DNA of 64,000 nucleotides from Bacillota bacterium (GTDB lineage Bacteria; Bacillota; Clostridia; Peptostreptococcales; Acidaminobacteraceae). The DNA lies in assembly GCA_030529225.1 (NCBI GenBank), contig JAUMXH010000001.1:1-64000 (forward strand). The letters are read 5' to 3'. Shown in pieces: positions 25,194 to 34,800 of the stretch. The stretch's first letter is position 1. Each line of letters begins with the position of its first letter. The notes under the pieces are model-generated. The model searched no databases and was not told where the DNA came from. It saw nothing but the letters and a program-made list of their open reading frames with translations. The position numbers and the translations under genes were made by a program.

Positions 25194-26012
25194 ATGGCAA
25201 AACAAGGACCTGTAGGAATCGAAGTAGGCGGTTTTCAGCCGTACGATTCAAAGGATAAATTTAAGGCACAGAATAAACAGGGCAACAGAATCAAGAAAAT
25301 GTACGCGGTTGTCAGCGGAAAGGGAGGGGTCGGAAAATCTTCAATCAGCTGTATGTTCGCGGATGCCGCCAACAAGTTGGGATATAAGACCGGTTTGATG
25401 GATGCGGATATTACCGGGCCGTCCGTTCCCAAGATTCTGGGAGTTCATGAAACGGCCGCCGCGACCGAGACGGAGGTCTATCCGGCTCTTACAAAGGGCG
25501 GCATTAAATATATTTCCATCAACCTGTTGCTCGAGGACGATAACGATCCGGTCCTCTGGAGGGGGCCGATTTTGGGCGGCGTCGTGAAGCAGTTTTATGA
25601 GGAAGTCCTCTGGGGCGACATCGACATCATGTTTGTGGACATGCCTCCGGGAACGGGCGACGTTCCGCTCACGGTCTACCAGTCCCTTCCAATCGACGGC
25701 ATCATCATGATCAGCTCTCCTCAGAGCCTGTCCGGCATGATCGTCGCGAAGGCAATCAATATGGCAAATCAAATGAACATCCCCATCGTGGGCATCGTTG
25801 AAAACATGTCCTATTTCGAGTGCCCGGACACCAAGAAGCAGCACAAGATCTTTGGCGAAAGTCACATTGAGGAATTGGCGAATAAGTACGGTTTGAAGGT
25901 GCTTGCCAAATTGCCGATCGACCCTTCGCTCACGGCGCTTTGCGATGCCGGACGTCTGGAAGATATCGCGGAGAATCCGGTCATCGATATCGTCAAAGAA
26001 TACCTTGCCTAA
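25194..26012 (+). CDS. Mrp/NBP35 family P-loop ATPase (Fe-S carrier-like)
   Basis: Cytoplasmic ATPase of 272 residues. The deviant Walker A is SGKGGVGKSS (about 39-48), followed by DADITGPSVP and DMPPGTGDV. Family members (ApbC/Mrp) bind and transfer iron-sulfur clusters through a C-terminal C-x2-C motif. Here that motif reads Cys210-Pro-Asp-Thr213, so the second Cys is gone and classical bridging-cluster binding is doubtful. The ATG at 25194 has a GAGGTG ribosome site. It lies 58 bases after selB, with a flavoprotein gene 12 bases downstream. Confidence 0.9.
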   Translation: MAKQGPVGIEVGGFQPYDSKDKFKAQNKQGNRIKKMYAVVSGKGGVGKSSISCMFADAANKLGYKTGLMDADITGPSVPKILGVHETAAATETEVYPALTKGGIKYISINLLLEDDNDPVLWRGPILGGVVKQFYEEVLWGDIDIMFVDMPPGTGDVPLTVYQSLPIDGIIMISSPQSLSGMIVAKAINMANQMNIPIVGIVENMSYFECPDTKKQHKIFGESHIEELANKYGLKVLAKLPIDPSLTALCDAGRLEDIAENPVIDIVKEYLA

Positions 26013-26024
26013 GGGAAGACGAAA

Positions 26025-27104
26025 ATGGAGTACGATATCATTGTCATTGGGGGAGGCCCTGCGGGTGCCTCCTTTTGCAGGTATATCTCGAAGCGCTATT
26101 CGGTGCTTTTGATTGAAAAGCGTCAGCTTGATCCCCAAGGGAACTATCTTGATGCCAAAGCCTGTGGCGGGCTTTTGAATCTCGAGTGTCAGAGGGAACT
26201 CTCGGTCCAATCCCTGGCCATCCCCAAGGGAGTTTTGCAGGAGCCGCAGATGTTCACCGTCAGAGCCTTCGATTTTGACAATCGGATCAGCAAACATTAT
26301 CAGAAGTCCTATTTGAATGTGGACAGGGCGCTCTTTGACAGCTTTTTGTTGAGCCGAATCGAAAGCCATGTGGACCTCTTGCCTGCGAGCCTCTACCTTT
26401 CCCATGAAATCGCCTCAGGCGCGGTGCGGGTAAAAGTGAAGCAGGGAGAAAAGATCCTGGACCTCACCTGTAAGCGTTTGATCGATGCGAGCGGAGCGAT
26501 TGCGGCCGCGAGCAAAAAAATGCATGCGAGACCGGATTATTACGCCTGTATCCAGCGTCATTACCGCACAAAAGAGCGCCTGCCGTATCTGTTTTCCGTT
26601 TTCGATAAACATGTTACAGACTATTATTCGTGGGGTATACAAAAGGCAGACACCTTAATTGTGGGGTCGGCGATAAGCGATACCAAGAGGGCAAAGGAAA
26701 AGTTCGAGCGCTTGCTGGAACGTTTGGAAGAGATCGGCTTTGATTTGAGTCACGAAGAGAAGCGAGAGGGCTCGCTCTTGTTGAGACCGAAGAGAATGGG
26801 GGATGTCTTCCTGGGCGCAAAGCCGATTCATGTGATTGGAGAAGCGGCGTCCCTGATTAGCCCAAGTTCTTCGGAAGGAATCAGTTTTGCATTGAGAAGC
26901 GGAAGGTTCTTGGCCGACAGTATGAATCGCTCTTTTGTAAATTATCCTCGTGCGTATGAGCGAGCGGCGAGATCCTTGAAGATATCGATGTTCGTGAAGG
27001 AAAAGAAGGCGAGGCTGATGTACTCGAAGAACTCGAGAAGGCTGATCATGAAGAGCGGTGTCTTATCTACAAAAGTGAGGGGAGAAAAAACTTTTACTCT
27101 TTAG
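26025..27104 (+). CDS. FAD-dependent oxidoreductase, geranylgeranyl reductase family
   Basis: 359 residues. The N-terminal Rossmann motif VIGGGPAGAS (8-17) is followed by LLIEKRQL, a middle ACGGLL segment and a second FAD motif, IGEAASLISPSSSEGISFAL, near 275. The layout matches CbrA/geranylgeranyl-reductase-type flavoproteins, which reduce isoprenoid chains or other lipids. No isoprenoid genes are adjacent, so the substrate is unknown; the flavodoxin gene that follows may supply electrons (inference). The spacing with mrp suggests co-transcription. Confidence 0.85.
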   Translation: MEYDIIVIGGGPAGASFCRYISKRYSVLLIEKRQLDPQGNYLDAKACGGLLNLECQRELSVQSLAIPKGVLQEPQMFTVRAFDFDNRISKHYQKSYLNVDRALFDSFLLSRIESHVDLLPASLYLSHEIASGAVRVKVKQGEKILDLTCKRLIDASGAIAAASKKMHARPDYYACIQRHYRTKERLPYLFSVFDKHVTDYYSWGIQKADTLIVGSAISDTKRAKEKFERLLERLEEIGFDLSHEEKREGSLLLRPKRMGDVFLGAKPIHVIGEAASLISPSSSEGISFALRSGRFLADSMNRSFVNYPRAYERAARSLKISMFVKEKKARLMYSKNSRRLIMKSGVLSTKVRGEKTFTL

Positions 27105-27178
27105 AACGTTTTGATGATTGATGACGGAGGATTAGGGTAAATAAGTCCAGAGAGTAGTTGACAAAAAAGGAGTTAGAT

Positions 27179-27601
27179 ATGTCAAAAATAGTTATGGTTT
27201 ATTTGAGCAACACCGGCAATACTGAAAGTATGGCAAATGAAGTACAAAAAGGAATCGAAGAGAACGGCGGAACAGTAGACGTGTTTGTTGCGAGCGAAGC
27301 TGACGCTGATAAAGTTTTGGAATATGATACCATCGTGTTGGGTTGCCCTGCATGCGGTGCGGAAGAGTTGGACGAGGAGTACATCGAGCCTCTCATGCAA
27401 AAATTGGAAGAGCACGGATTGGACGAGAAGAAGATCGCTCTGTTCGGTTCTTACGGCTGGGGCGGCGGCGAGTACATGCAGACTTGGGTTTCAAGAGTCG
27501 AGGATGCAAACGGTACTTTAGTAGCGGATCCTGTGGTAGTGGAAGAAGATCCCGCCGACGTTTTGGAAGCTTGCGTGGCTCTCGGAAAAGCTTGCGTATA
27601 A
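27179..27601 (+). CDS. Flavodoxin
   Basis: Small FMN electron carrier of 140 residues. The phosphate-binding loop SNTGNTE (residues 9-15) and the isoalloxazine-contact segments LGCPACGAE and FGSYGWGGGEYM are clear. The short length fits short-chain clostridial flavodoxins. The ATG at 27179 has AAGGAG seven bases upstream; the in-frame ATG at 27158 has none. The 74-base gap after the flavoprotein gene holds no obvious promoter, so it may be read from upstream. A terminator follows. Confidence 0.95.
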   Translation: MSKIVMVYLSNTGNTESMANEVQKGIEENGGTVDVFVASEADADKVLEYDTIVLGCPACGAEELDEEYIEPLMQKLEEHGLDEKKIALFGSYGWGGGEYMQTWVSRVEDANGTLVADPVVVEEDPADVLEACVALGKACV

Positions 27602-27624
27602 AATCGTGAACGATTCTTTTTAGG

Positions 27625-27653
27625 AAAAGTCATCTGACAGGATGGCTTTTTTT
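27625..27653 (+). terminator. Intrinsic terminator after the flavodoxin gene
   Basis: An AAAGTCATC / GATGGCTTT stem (one G-U pair) with a TGACAG loop and a seven-T tail. Confidence 0.85.
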
Positions 27654-27779
27654 ATATCATGGTAATGGCAAAATTGCCGATAAAATACAGGGAAACTGTG
27701 CGTTAGAATGCGAGATCGATTGAAAAATATTATTTACATGTTAAAAATGACAGGAAACTTATGGATTTTTTAGCTGAAA

Positions 27780-27788
27780 TGATACAAT
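27780..27788 (+). promoter_or_regulatory. Possible extended -10 promoter for the surface-protein cluster
   Basis: TGATACAAT: a TGn extension precedes the -10 box TACAAT (27783-27788), with no clear -35. It is the best candidate in the 263 bases between the flavodoxin and the first SLH gene; the rest of that gap holds only A/T-rich sequence and the flavodoxin terminator. Confidence 0.4.
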
Positions 27789-27864
27789 ACATCTTGGAAA
27801 CAAAAGCAATCGGAATCGGGCGAATAACAAAAGGAAACGGATGGACACGGGACGGGAGAATGGA

Positions 27865-28851
27865 ATGAAGAAAAAAACAGGACTTGTAAGCATTATATTG
27901 TTTGTAGCTTTGCTGATATCGGGAAGCTTGAGTGCGGACATATCTAAGTGGGCCAGGGACGCGGTGTTTCGCATGCACTCACTGGAGCTGATTCCGAAGC
28001 GCATCGATACGGTAGACAGCATGCAAAAGGCGATTACCAGGGAGGAGTTCTCCGAGTTCCTGTTTAATTATTACTCTTATATGACCGGAAACACCGAGAA
28101 GGATTTCATTCAGAAGGGAATCTTTCAAGATACGAAGAATCCAAAAGTGGAGGCCCTGTTTAAGCTCGGAGTGGTCAACGGGATATCCAAAACCGCCTTC
28201 GGACCGGACAAGAAGATCAGTAGGGAAGAGATGGCTACCATGTTTATGAGGTTGATGCGAATGCTCGATTTGGATCTCAAAGAAGGGTCGGCTCAAACAT
28301 TTTCGGACCATCAGACGATTTCCGCCTGGGCGCGGGAGGGGGTTTACTTCTGTAAGGAGAACGCTCTGATCGGAGGAAGGGAGAACAATCGCTTCGACCC
28401 GAAGGCGAACAGCACGGTGCAGGAAGTTGCAAGCATCATCGACCGGGCTTGCAGATACAGGGAAGAGGCTCGAACACGAAACACGAATACGACCGATTTT
28501 AACGGCTTCGCGATTCCGAAAACCAACACATCGGGAATTCGCTTTTCATCGAATGTGCAAGAGGGGCTTGCCCTCCGCGCGGTGCTCGGAAGTTTTGAAC
28601 AATCGAAGAACAAAAGCATAGAAGAGCAGCTGGATGATCTCTACGTCGCGTTTAGGGATCAAATTTCCAATCAAGACCTCCTCCTTTTGACCGACTTGGC
28701 AAGGAAGGAGTGGTCGGTGACGGACCGAAGCTACCCTTACGGGATCACCGAATATGTGAAAGACGGAAAGCGCACGCGGGAAAGACCGGAGCGGAAGCCG
28801 TTCCTGAAAATAGACTACATGGCTCTGATGTATGTAGAGCTGTATCGGTAA
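27865..28851 (+). CDS. S-layer homology domain protein (small)
   Basis: 328 residues, exported. A signal peptide (about 1-24, ending SLSA) is followed by three SLH-like units (about 28-85, 88-140 and 145-195) with family hallmarks such as FGPDKKISREEMATMFMRLMRML and AREGVYFCKENALIGG. The C-terminal 130 residues are unassigned. SLH triads bind secondary cell-wall polymer, usually pyruvylated. The ATG at 27865 has GGGAG six bases upstream; the in-frame ATG at 27841 has none. It is the first gene of a run of six envelope genes with gaps below 35 bases. Confidence 0.85.
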   Translation: MKKKTGLVSIILFVALLISGSLSADISKWARDAVFRMHSLELIPKRIDTVDSMQKAITREEFSEFLFNYYSYMTGNTEKDFIQKGIFQDTKNPKVEALFKLGVVNGISKTAFGPDKKISREEMATMFMRLMRMLDLDLKEGSAQTFSDHQTISAWAREGVYFCKENALIGGRENNRFDPKANSTVQEVASIIDRACRYREEARTRNTNTTDFNGFAIPKTNTSGIRFSSNVQEGLALRAVLGSFEQSKNKSIEEQLDDLYVAFRDQISNQDLLLLTDLARKEWSVTDRSYPYGITEYVKDGKRTRERPERKPFLKIDYMALMYVELYR

Positions 28852-28869
28852 AAGAATCAAAAAGAAAGC

Positions 28870-31800
28870 ATGAGTAGGAAGAAAACAATGAAGAGATGGA
28901 ATAGACGGATATCAATGTTGCTCGCGATTGCGATGCTGTGGACCAATACCCTTATCTACGCGCCGCAGCCCGTACATGCCGACAAGAACGGAAGGATGAT
29001 TATAGAGGAGATTTACTTCACCGAAAAACACGAGGATCCGCAGAACCCGTTTAACGTGACCGGTGGGGAAATTTCCTTCCTTGGACACAATTTGGACGCG
29101 AGCAGGATGCTGTATGCGAAGAAGACGACGACCGGATTTTTCCCGTTTCCGCAAAATCCCGAGAATCAGGATAATGACTTTTTTCTGAAGATTATTCTTT
29201 CAGCCGAGGAGGCCCGGGATTTTAAAGGGGAGATTTTGGTTCACGGGGACGGGGTCAACCGCAAGTTTCAGTTTCGAACCGAGAACATTCCCTATATCAA
29301 GAGTTCCGATAAAAAGTATGTCGATTACAGTGATGCCGGAGCGGGCGGGGAACTTACGCTCGATATTTCCAACAACACCCTGCCAAGGCCGACCTTAAAA
29401 TTCGGCTACGGAAGCAGCGGAACCAACGACACGCCGATCCCGTATCAGGGACAGCCTTCGCTTACCTTCAGGCCCAAGCCGTCTCCTCAGTACGGAAGCC
29501 ACTCGATTTCCATTACGGAGAGCGTCAGCGATCAGGAGGGCTTGGCTCCCGGGGAGAAGGTGAAACTCTTTACCGAGTACAAGTACGACAAGATCTTTGT
29601 GTTGACCGAAGAGCTCGATTTAAGGGTTCTTACGCTCTATCCGAACGTTGCAACAAAGGGTTCCTACATCAATTTGGAATCGGACAAAATCCGGGATTCG
29701 ATTGAGTACAGGGTCTACTTTTTGGACAACGGCCCGAACGGTGAGGTTTTGAGCGACCATAAGATGTATACCGTCAAAAGGGATGACTTTTTTAAGGAAA
29801 ACGGCAAGCAGAAAATGCGCGTCATGGTTCCGGACAACGAAGACTTCAAGACCGGAGAGAAGAAGGTCGTGGTCACCAGGGTCGTCAACGGTGAAATCGT
29901 TGCCAGAAGCAAGGAAGAGTTGCTTTTGAATGTGATAGACGGAAAATTCGCTCCCGTCATCAATGAAATCAAGCCCGACACCGGCTCGGGCGAGGGCTCG
30001 GATGCTCAGATCATCGGAAAAAATATATTGATTCCGGACATTCCTTCTTTGATCGGTGAGGTCCCGGAGCCAAGCTTCGTGAACCCGGGCATCGAACAGG
30101 TTTTGACTTACGATGTGGGAAATGCGAACTTAACCTTCAACGGAAAGCGCGTCACCGCATTGACTCGTAAAATTTCCGCGACCGTCGGCAGACAGGCGAC
30201 CATCAAAGGCTTTGACGTACAGGGGCTCGATGACTTTATCGACATTCGTATCGATTCAATCGGTAACGTCGCGCCGATCACCGTAGATGTCCTGGTCGAG
30301 ACCGTGACTACAATTCGAACCGCGGACGGAAAGAGCTACGAGTTCAATCAATCCGCTACGAAGAAGAATGCCTATACCTTTATCAACAGTTCTCAGACAC
30401 CGAAGATCGAGGCGGTTCATCCGAAAGAGATCCAAGTGATTCCGAACGGCTTAAAGTACAACCCGAAGGAAGAGACCTTGATTTCGATTGAGGGGGACGG
30501 TTTTTTTGTGAACAAATTTTCGGATGACAATGCGACTGTAAGAATAAACTATCCAAGAATCTTTATCCAGAACGGGGAGAAGGTCGGCGAACAGCCCTAT
30601 ATCGCGAAGTTTGATAAGAGCGGAGCGCCTTCGGGAAAGGCCTTTGTTAAGGTGCTGAAAAACGGACGGGAAAGTTTTCTGCTCAAGGACCCGAATCAGG
30701 GTGAGACCGAGGAGAACAAGGTGCTGGTCGGAATGGAGATTTTGAATGACAAGGATGAGCCGGTCAGCGGAAGCAAGGACAATGAAATCGGGAAACGAAT
30801 CGTTCTGTATATTCCGAAACAGCTGGAAGTGGTAAAACTCGGCGGCAAGTATATCCAAATCATTAACCCGAAGAGAAACTCCGACGCTTACGGAACTCAT
30901 GGCATCAGCACAAAGGAAGTCATTTTCTTCCAAACTGCCAAGAATGAGCCCGTCATTTCGAGTGTGGTTCCGAACATCGTTCCGATTACCGGAAAACAAA
31001 AGGTCCTTGTCACGGGCGCGAACTTTGACGAGGGGGTCAAGGTCTATATTGACGGTAAGCTTGTGGAAGGCGTGAAGAGAAGTTCCAATGAAGCCGGAAA
31101 CGAGATGGTTCTCACCTTTGAAGCTCCGCCGGGCAGAGAGGGAACGACTCAAATTCAAGTTGTCAACCCGGATGGGGGAACGGATGTCAAAGAGTTTCAT
31201 TATATCAAGTCTCTGGGACAGGATCCCAAGCTTCTTTCGATCAGCCCCGACAAGGGTTCCGCGAACACCTTGGTCATTGCTAACGGTGATAATTTCGTCA
31301 GGCCGAATCCGACCGCGAAAGGGACCGTCGGTTTGGATGCCTATAAACTGATCGGAAGCAGAATCTTTGTAGACGGTAGAGACGTCAATGAGTACAAGAC
31401 CAATTCGGACGGCGGCATCCTCTTTGCTCCTTATTCGAGTCCCGCCAAAGAAGTCGTTTTGAAGGCGGAGAAGAACAAGGCCGAGCTCAGCAAGCTGCAT
31501 GAAAACGCGGTTTTGGAAGACGCGACCTTTGGCCGTTTTTACAACTTTACCAAGGATGACAAGGGAAATCCGGCCCTCTTCGACGGCGCCGAGATCAAAT
31601 TCCGATTCGAGGCGGAGGGCGCTGATTTGTACGCGATCGATGCCGAGGGAAACAAGATCAAGCCGGTGACGGTCAGTGAAAACAAGATTGTGATAGGGAG
31701 CGGTGCGAGCAAGACCGAAATCCACGTCTCTATGGATACCAATATTTTGAGGCTTTCCAAGGACAAGAACGGAAGCATCCGTGCGGATTTGGCCGACTAT

Positions 31801-34800
31801 GCCGAGGCAATCACCTTAAAAGAGACGAACAATGATATTTTCTATACCCTAAGAAAGGAAATCAACCAAGAGATCGTCTTGAGTTCAGGCGGAACCAAGT
31901 ATACGATTTTCTCGGAGCTGATCGATAAGAACGGCGGACAAACTTACGACAACGCCGAGCTGAAGGCCCGCGACAAGAACGGAAACACTTATAAAATCAC
32001 CGTTACAGCGGACGGCTTCCGCTTTAAGGATTTAGCGTTCCAAATGCTCAACCCTTACGTTGAAAAGGATGGCGTCATCGTCGGTCAAAAAGTGAAAATC
32101 ATCTCAAAAAAAATGCTTCAATTTGTGGTTCCGACCCTCTATTCCGGCACCGGATTCAAAGAGGTCAAAGTCGTGAACCCGGACACCAAGAGCGATAAAC
32201 TGGAAAAGGGATTTTACTACTACCACCAGCCCGCGACCCATCCGATCATCAGCAGTATCATTCCGAATCGAGGCGCGGTCAGCGGGGGCTATCTGGTGAC
32301 CTTGACCGGACATGACTTCTTTGAATCGACGAGCGTCTTCTTTGATGGGATACCGGTATCTAAGGAAGGCAAGAGCGTCAGCATAGACGGCAAGAGCATG
32401 CAGGTCAGGGTTCCCGCGTACCCGATCGACATCAGCACGGTCTTTGGTGTGGGCGAAATCACGGTTCCGGTGAGTGTGGTGAATACGGATGGAGCGAGTT
32501 ACAGTGTAGAGAAAGGCTTCACCTATGTCAAGCCTGCTTCCGCACCGAAAATCAAGGAGATTAAACTGGATAACGGAAGCTCCACCGGCGGCGAGCTTGT
32601 CGTAATCACGGGAGAAGACTTCCGATTTTTCGAGCCTTACATCAATATGCCGGGCGGTACTTACGAGTACGAGCCGGGCAGGGACTTGTATACCGACCTG
32701 AATGCCCACCTTTCTACCAACCCGCCAAAATGGGACGACCTTTTGGCAAAGGCCAGAAAGTACAAAGAGCTCGTCAACGGCGTCGAGCACGAGGTCGACC
32801 TTTGGGAGGGAAAACAGTTTGAAGGAGGCAAGTCTTACTACGGGTATACCGAGTACTTTGATTCTAAGATATTGCCGATCGTTTTCTTCGGTAACCAAAA
32901 GGCGAAAATCGTTGAGTTTGAAACGAACTATTTGAAGGTGTTGACGCCTCCGGGCAAGGGAACGGCGGTCGATGTCAGATTGATCAACAACGATTCGGGT
33001 CTCAGTAACTCGGTGACTTATACCTATTCGAGTACCAATCCGACCATTGATTACATCAATCCATCGAGCGGAGCCCGCGTCGGCAGCGAGATTCGCGAAC
33101 TGATCGGTTCAAATTTCTACAAGTGGCCGATGAAGATTTACAAGAACAGCGATGCGCCTGTCATAGGCGAGATTGTGGAAGCCGACAGGGTGGACACCTT
33201 ACTGCGATTCGGCGAGCTCACCAACCAAACGATCCCGATCGGCTCGGAAAATGACGGAAGAATCAACGCCAATCACGCGGTGGTAAGAATTGAGGGCGGA
33301 CTCAGAGTGTCTTTTGACGGGAAGAAAAAACAGCTCCACGTCTCGATTGAGGAGGGCGGAAGGCTGTACCAAAGAGTGTATGGAAACTTTGAGGGGGACG
33401 AGGTCTTTATCCCTGCAAACCAGCTCAAGGACGATGCCGGAAACTACTATAAACCGTCCGGCTTTGACTACGACAACGACAAGGTTTACAACGAGAAAAA
33501 CTACTACGAACTCATCGGTGTCAAGGTAGATAAGATAGATAAGAGATTGATTGTGTCTCGGGGCTATTCTCCGGAGAACCGTTTGGATACGACCGGAAAA
33601 ATCGTGCTCAAAACCCCGTCCTACTACACGATTGGAACGGTTAAAGTGCACTTTTACAACACCGACGGCGGGACGGCGGAGACCGACTATACCTATTTGA
33701 ACCCCGCTTCCAAGCCGCTGATCATCTCTGCGAAACCGATGGACATCATTCCGAAGAAATCGACCGAGAACGATACCGACGAGGATCAAAGAATGGTGCA
33801 GGCGAGTACCAAGGGCGGAGCCAGGGTTGAGATTGAGGTTATGGACCTCAGGGACGATCCGAAGCTCTTCTTTGGAACCAAGGCCGTCAACATCATTGAA
33901 ATCGTGAATAACAAGGACACTCAGACCATTATTGCCGAGGTGCCTGCGGGCACGGATGCCGAAATCGGGGAGAAAAAACCGATCATCGTGGAGAACAAGG
34001 ATGGCGGAATCGCAATCTCTACCGACAAGAGCAAGCTCGGCAAGGACAAGAGGCTCCTCTTCTTCATTTACAGAAAGCCGCTCAGCGATCCGGTCATCAA
34101 AGAGATTGTTCCGGAAAAAACCTCACAATACGGCGGGCACACGATTGAAGTGAGGGGACAGGATATTCGTAAGAATGCCAGCATCATTCTGGGTTCCAAG
34201 GGAGGAATCCCGGTGAGCCCGACGGAGGTCGATCCGTTTGGACGCTTCTTGAAGTTTGTGATGCCTGCGGGAATCAGACCGGGCCCAATTGATGTGCAAA
34301 TCCAGAACGCCGACTTCGGTTTGGTTACCTTGAAAGACGGCCTGAAGATTATCAGTTATCCGGAGCTGGACAGCGAGGTCAGAGACGGAAAGAACGTTGC
34401 GGAAGTGACGGTGCTCAGCACGGAGGGCGGACAGGTCATCACGCTGAGAGGTAAAAACTTTATGGACGGCGCCAAGGTCTACTTCGGTGGAGACAGGAAA
34501 GAACTCGGATTTCAGGATAAGAACGGCGTCAAGGGATTCTTCAGGGATGACAAGTATTATTTGTTGACCCAAGCCGTGGAGGCAGGCAAGGTGGAATTTG
34601 TGGACTCTCATACCTTGAAGGTGCACACGCCTAAGATGGACAATGAGAAGATTCACAGCATCACGGTGATCAACCCCGACGAGGGTATGAGTGACGGGGA
34701 ACTGCAGATCAAGTATTCGCTTCCGAAGCCGTCGGCTACACACTCTCTGAAGGCGAGCATTGTAAACGACAAGTACATCAAGCTCTACGATTACGTGAGT

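Noticed and set aside
25341-26405. Long 354-residue antisense frame
   Set aside because: It lies opposite the clearly coding mrp and flavoprotein genes and has low-complexity, Arg/Asp/His-rich content typical of a mirror frame.
30451-31725. 424-residue antisense frame inside the IPT/TIG gene
   Set aside because: The sense strand codes recognised repeats; the antisense product has no motif, signal or ribosome site.
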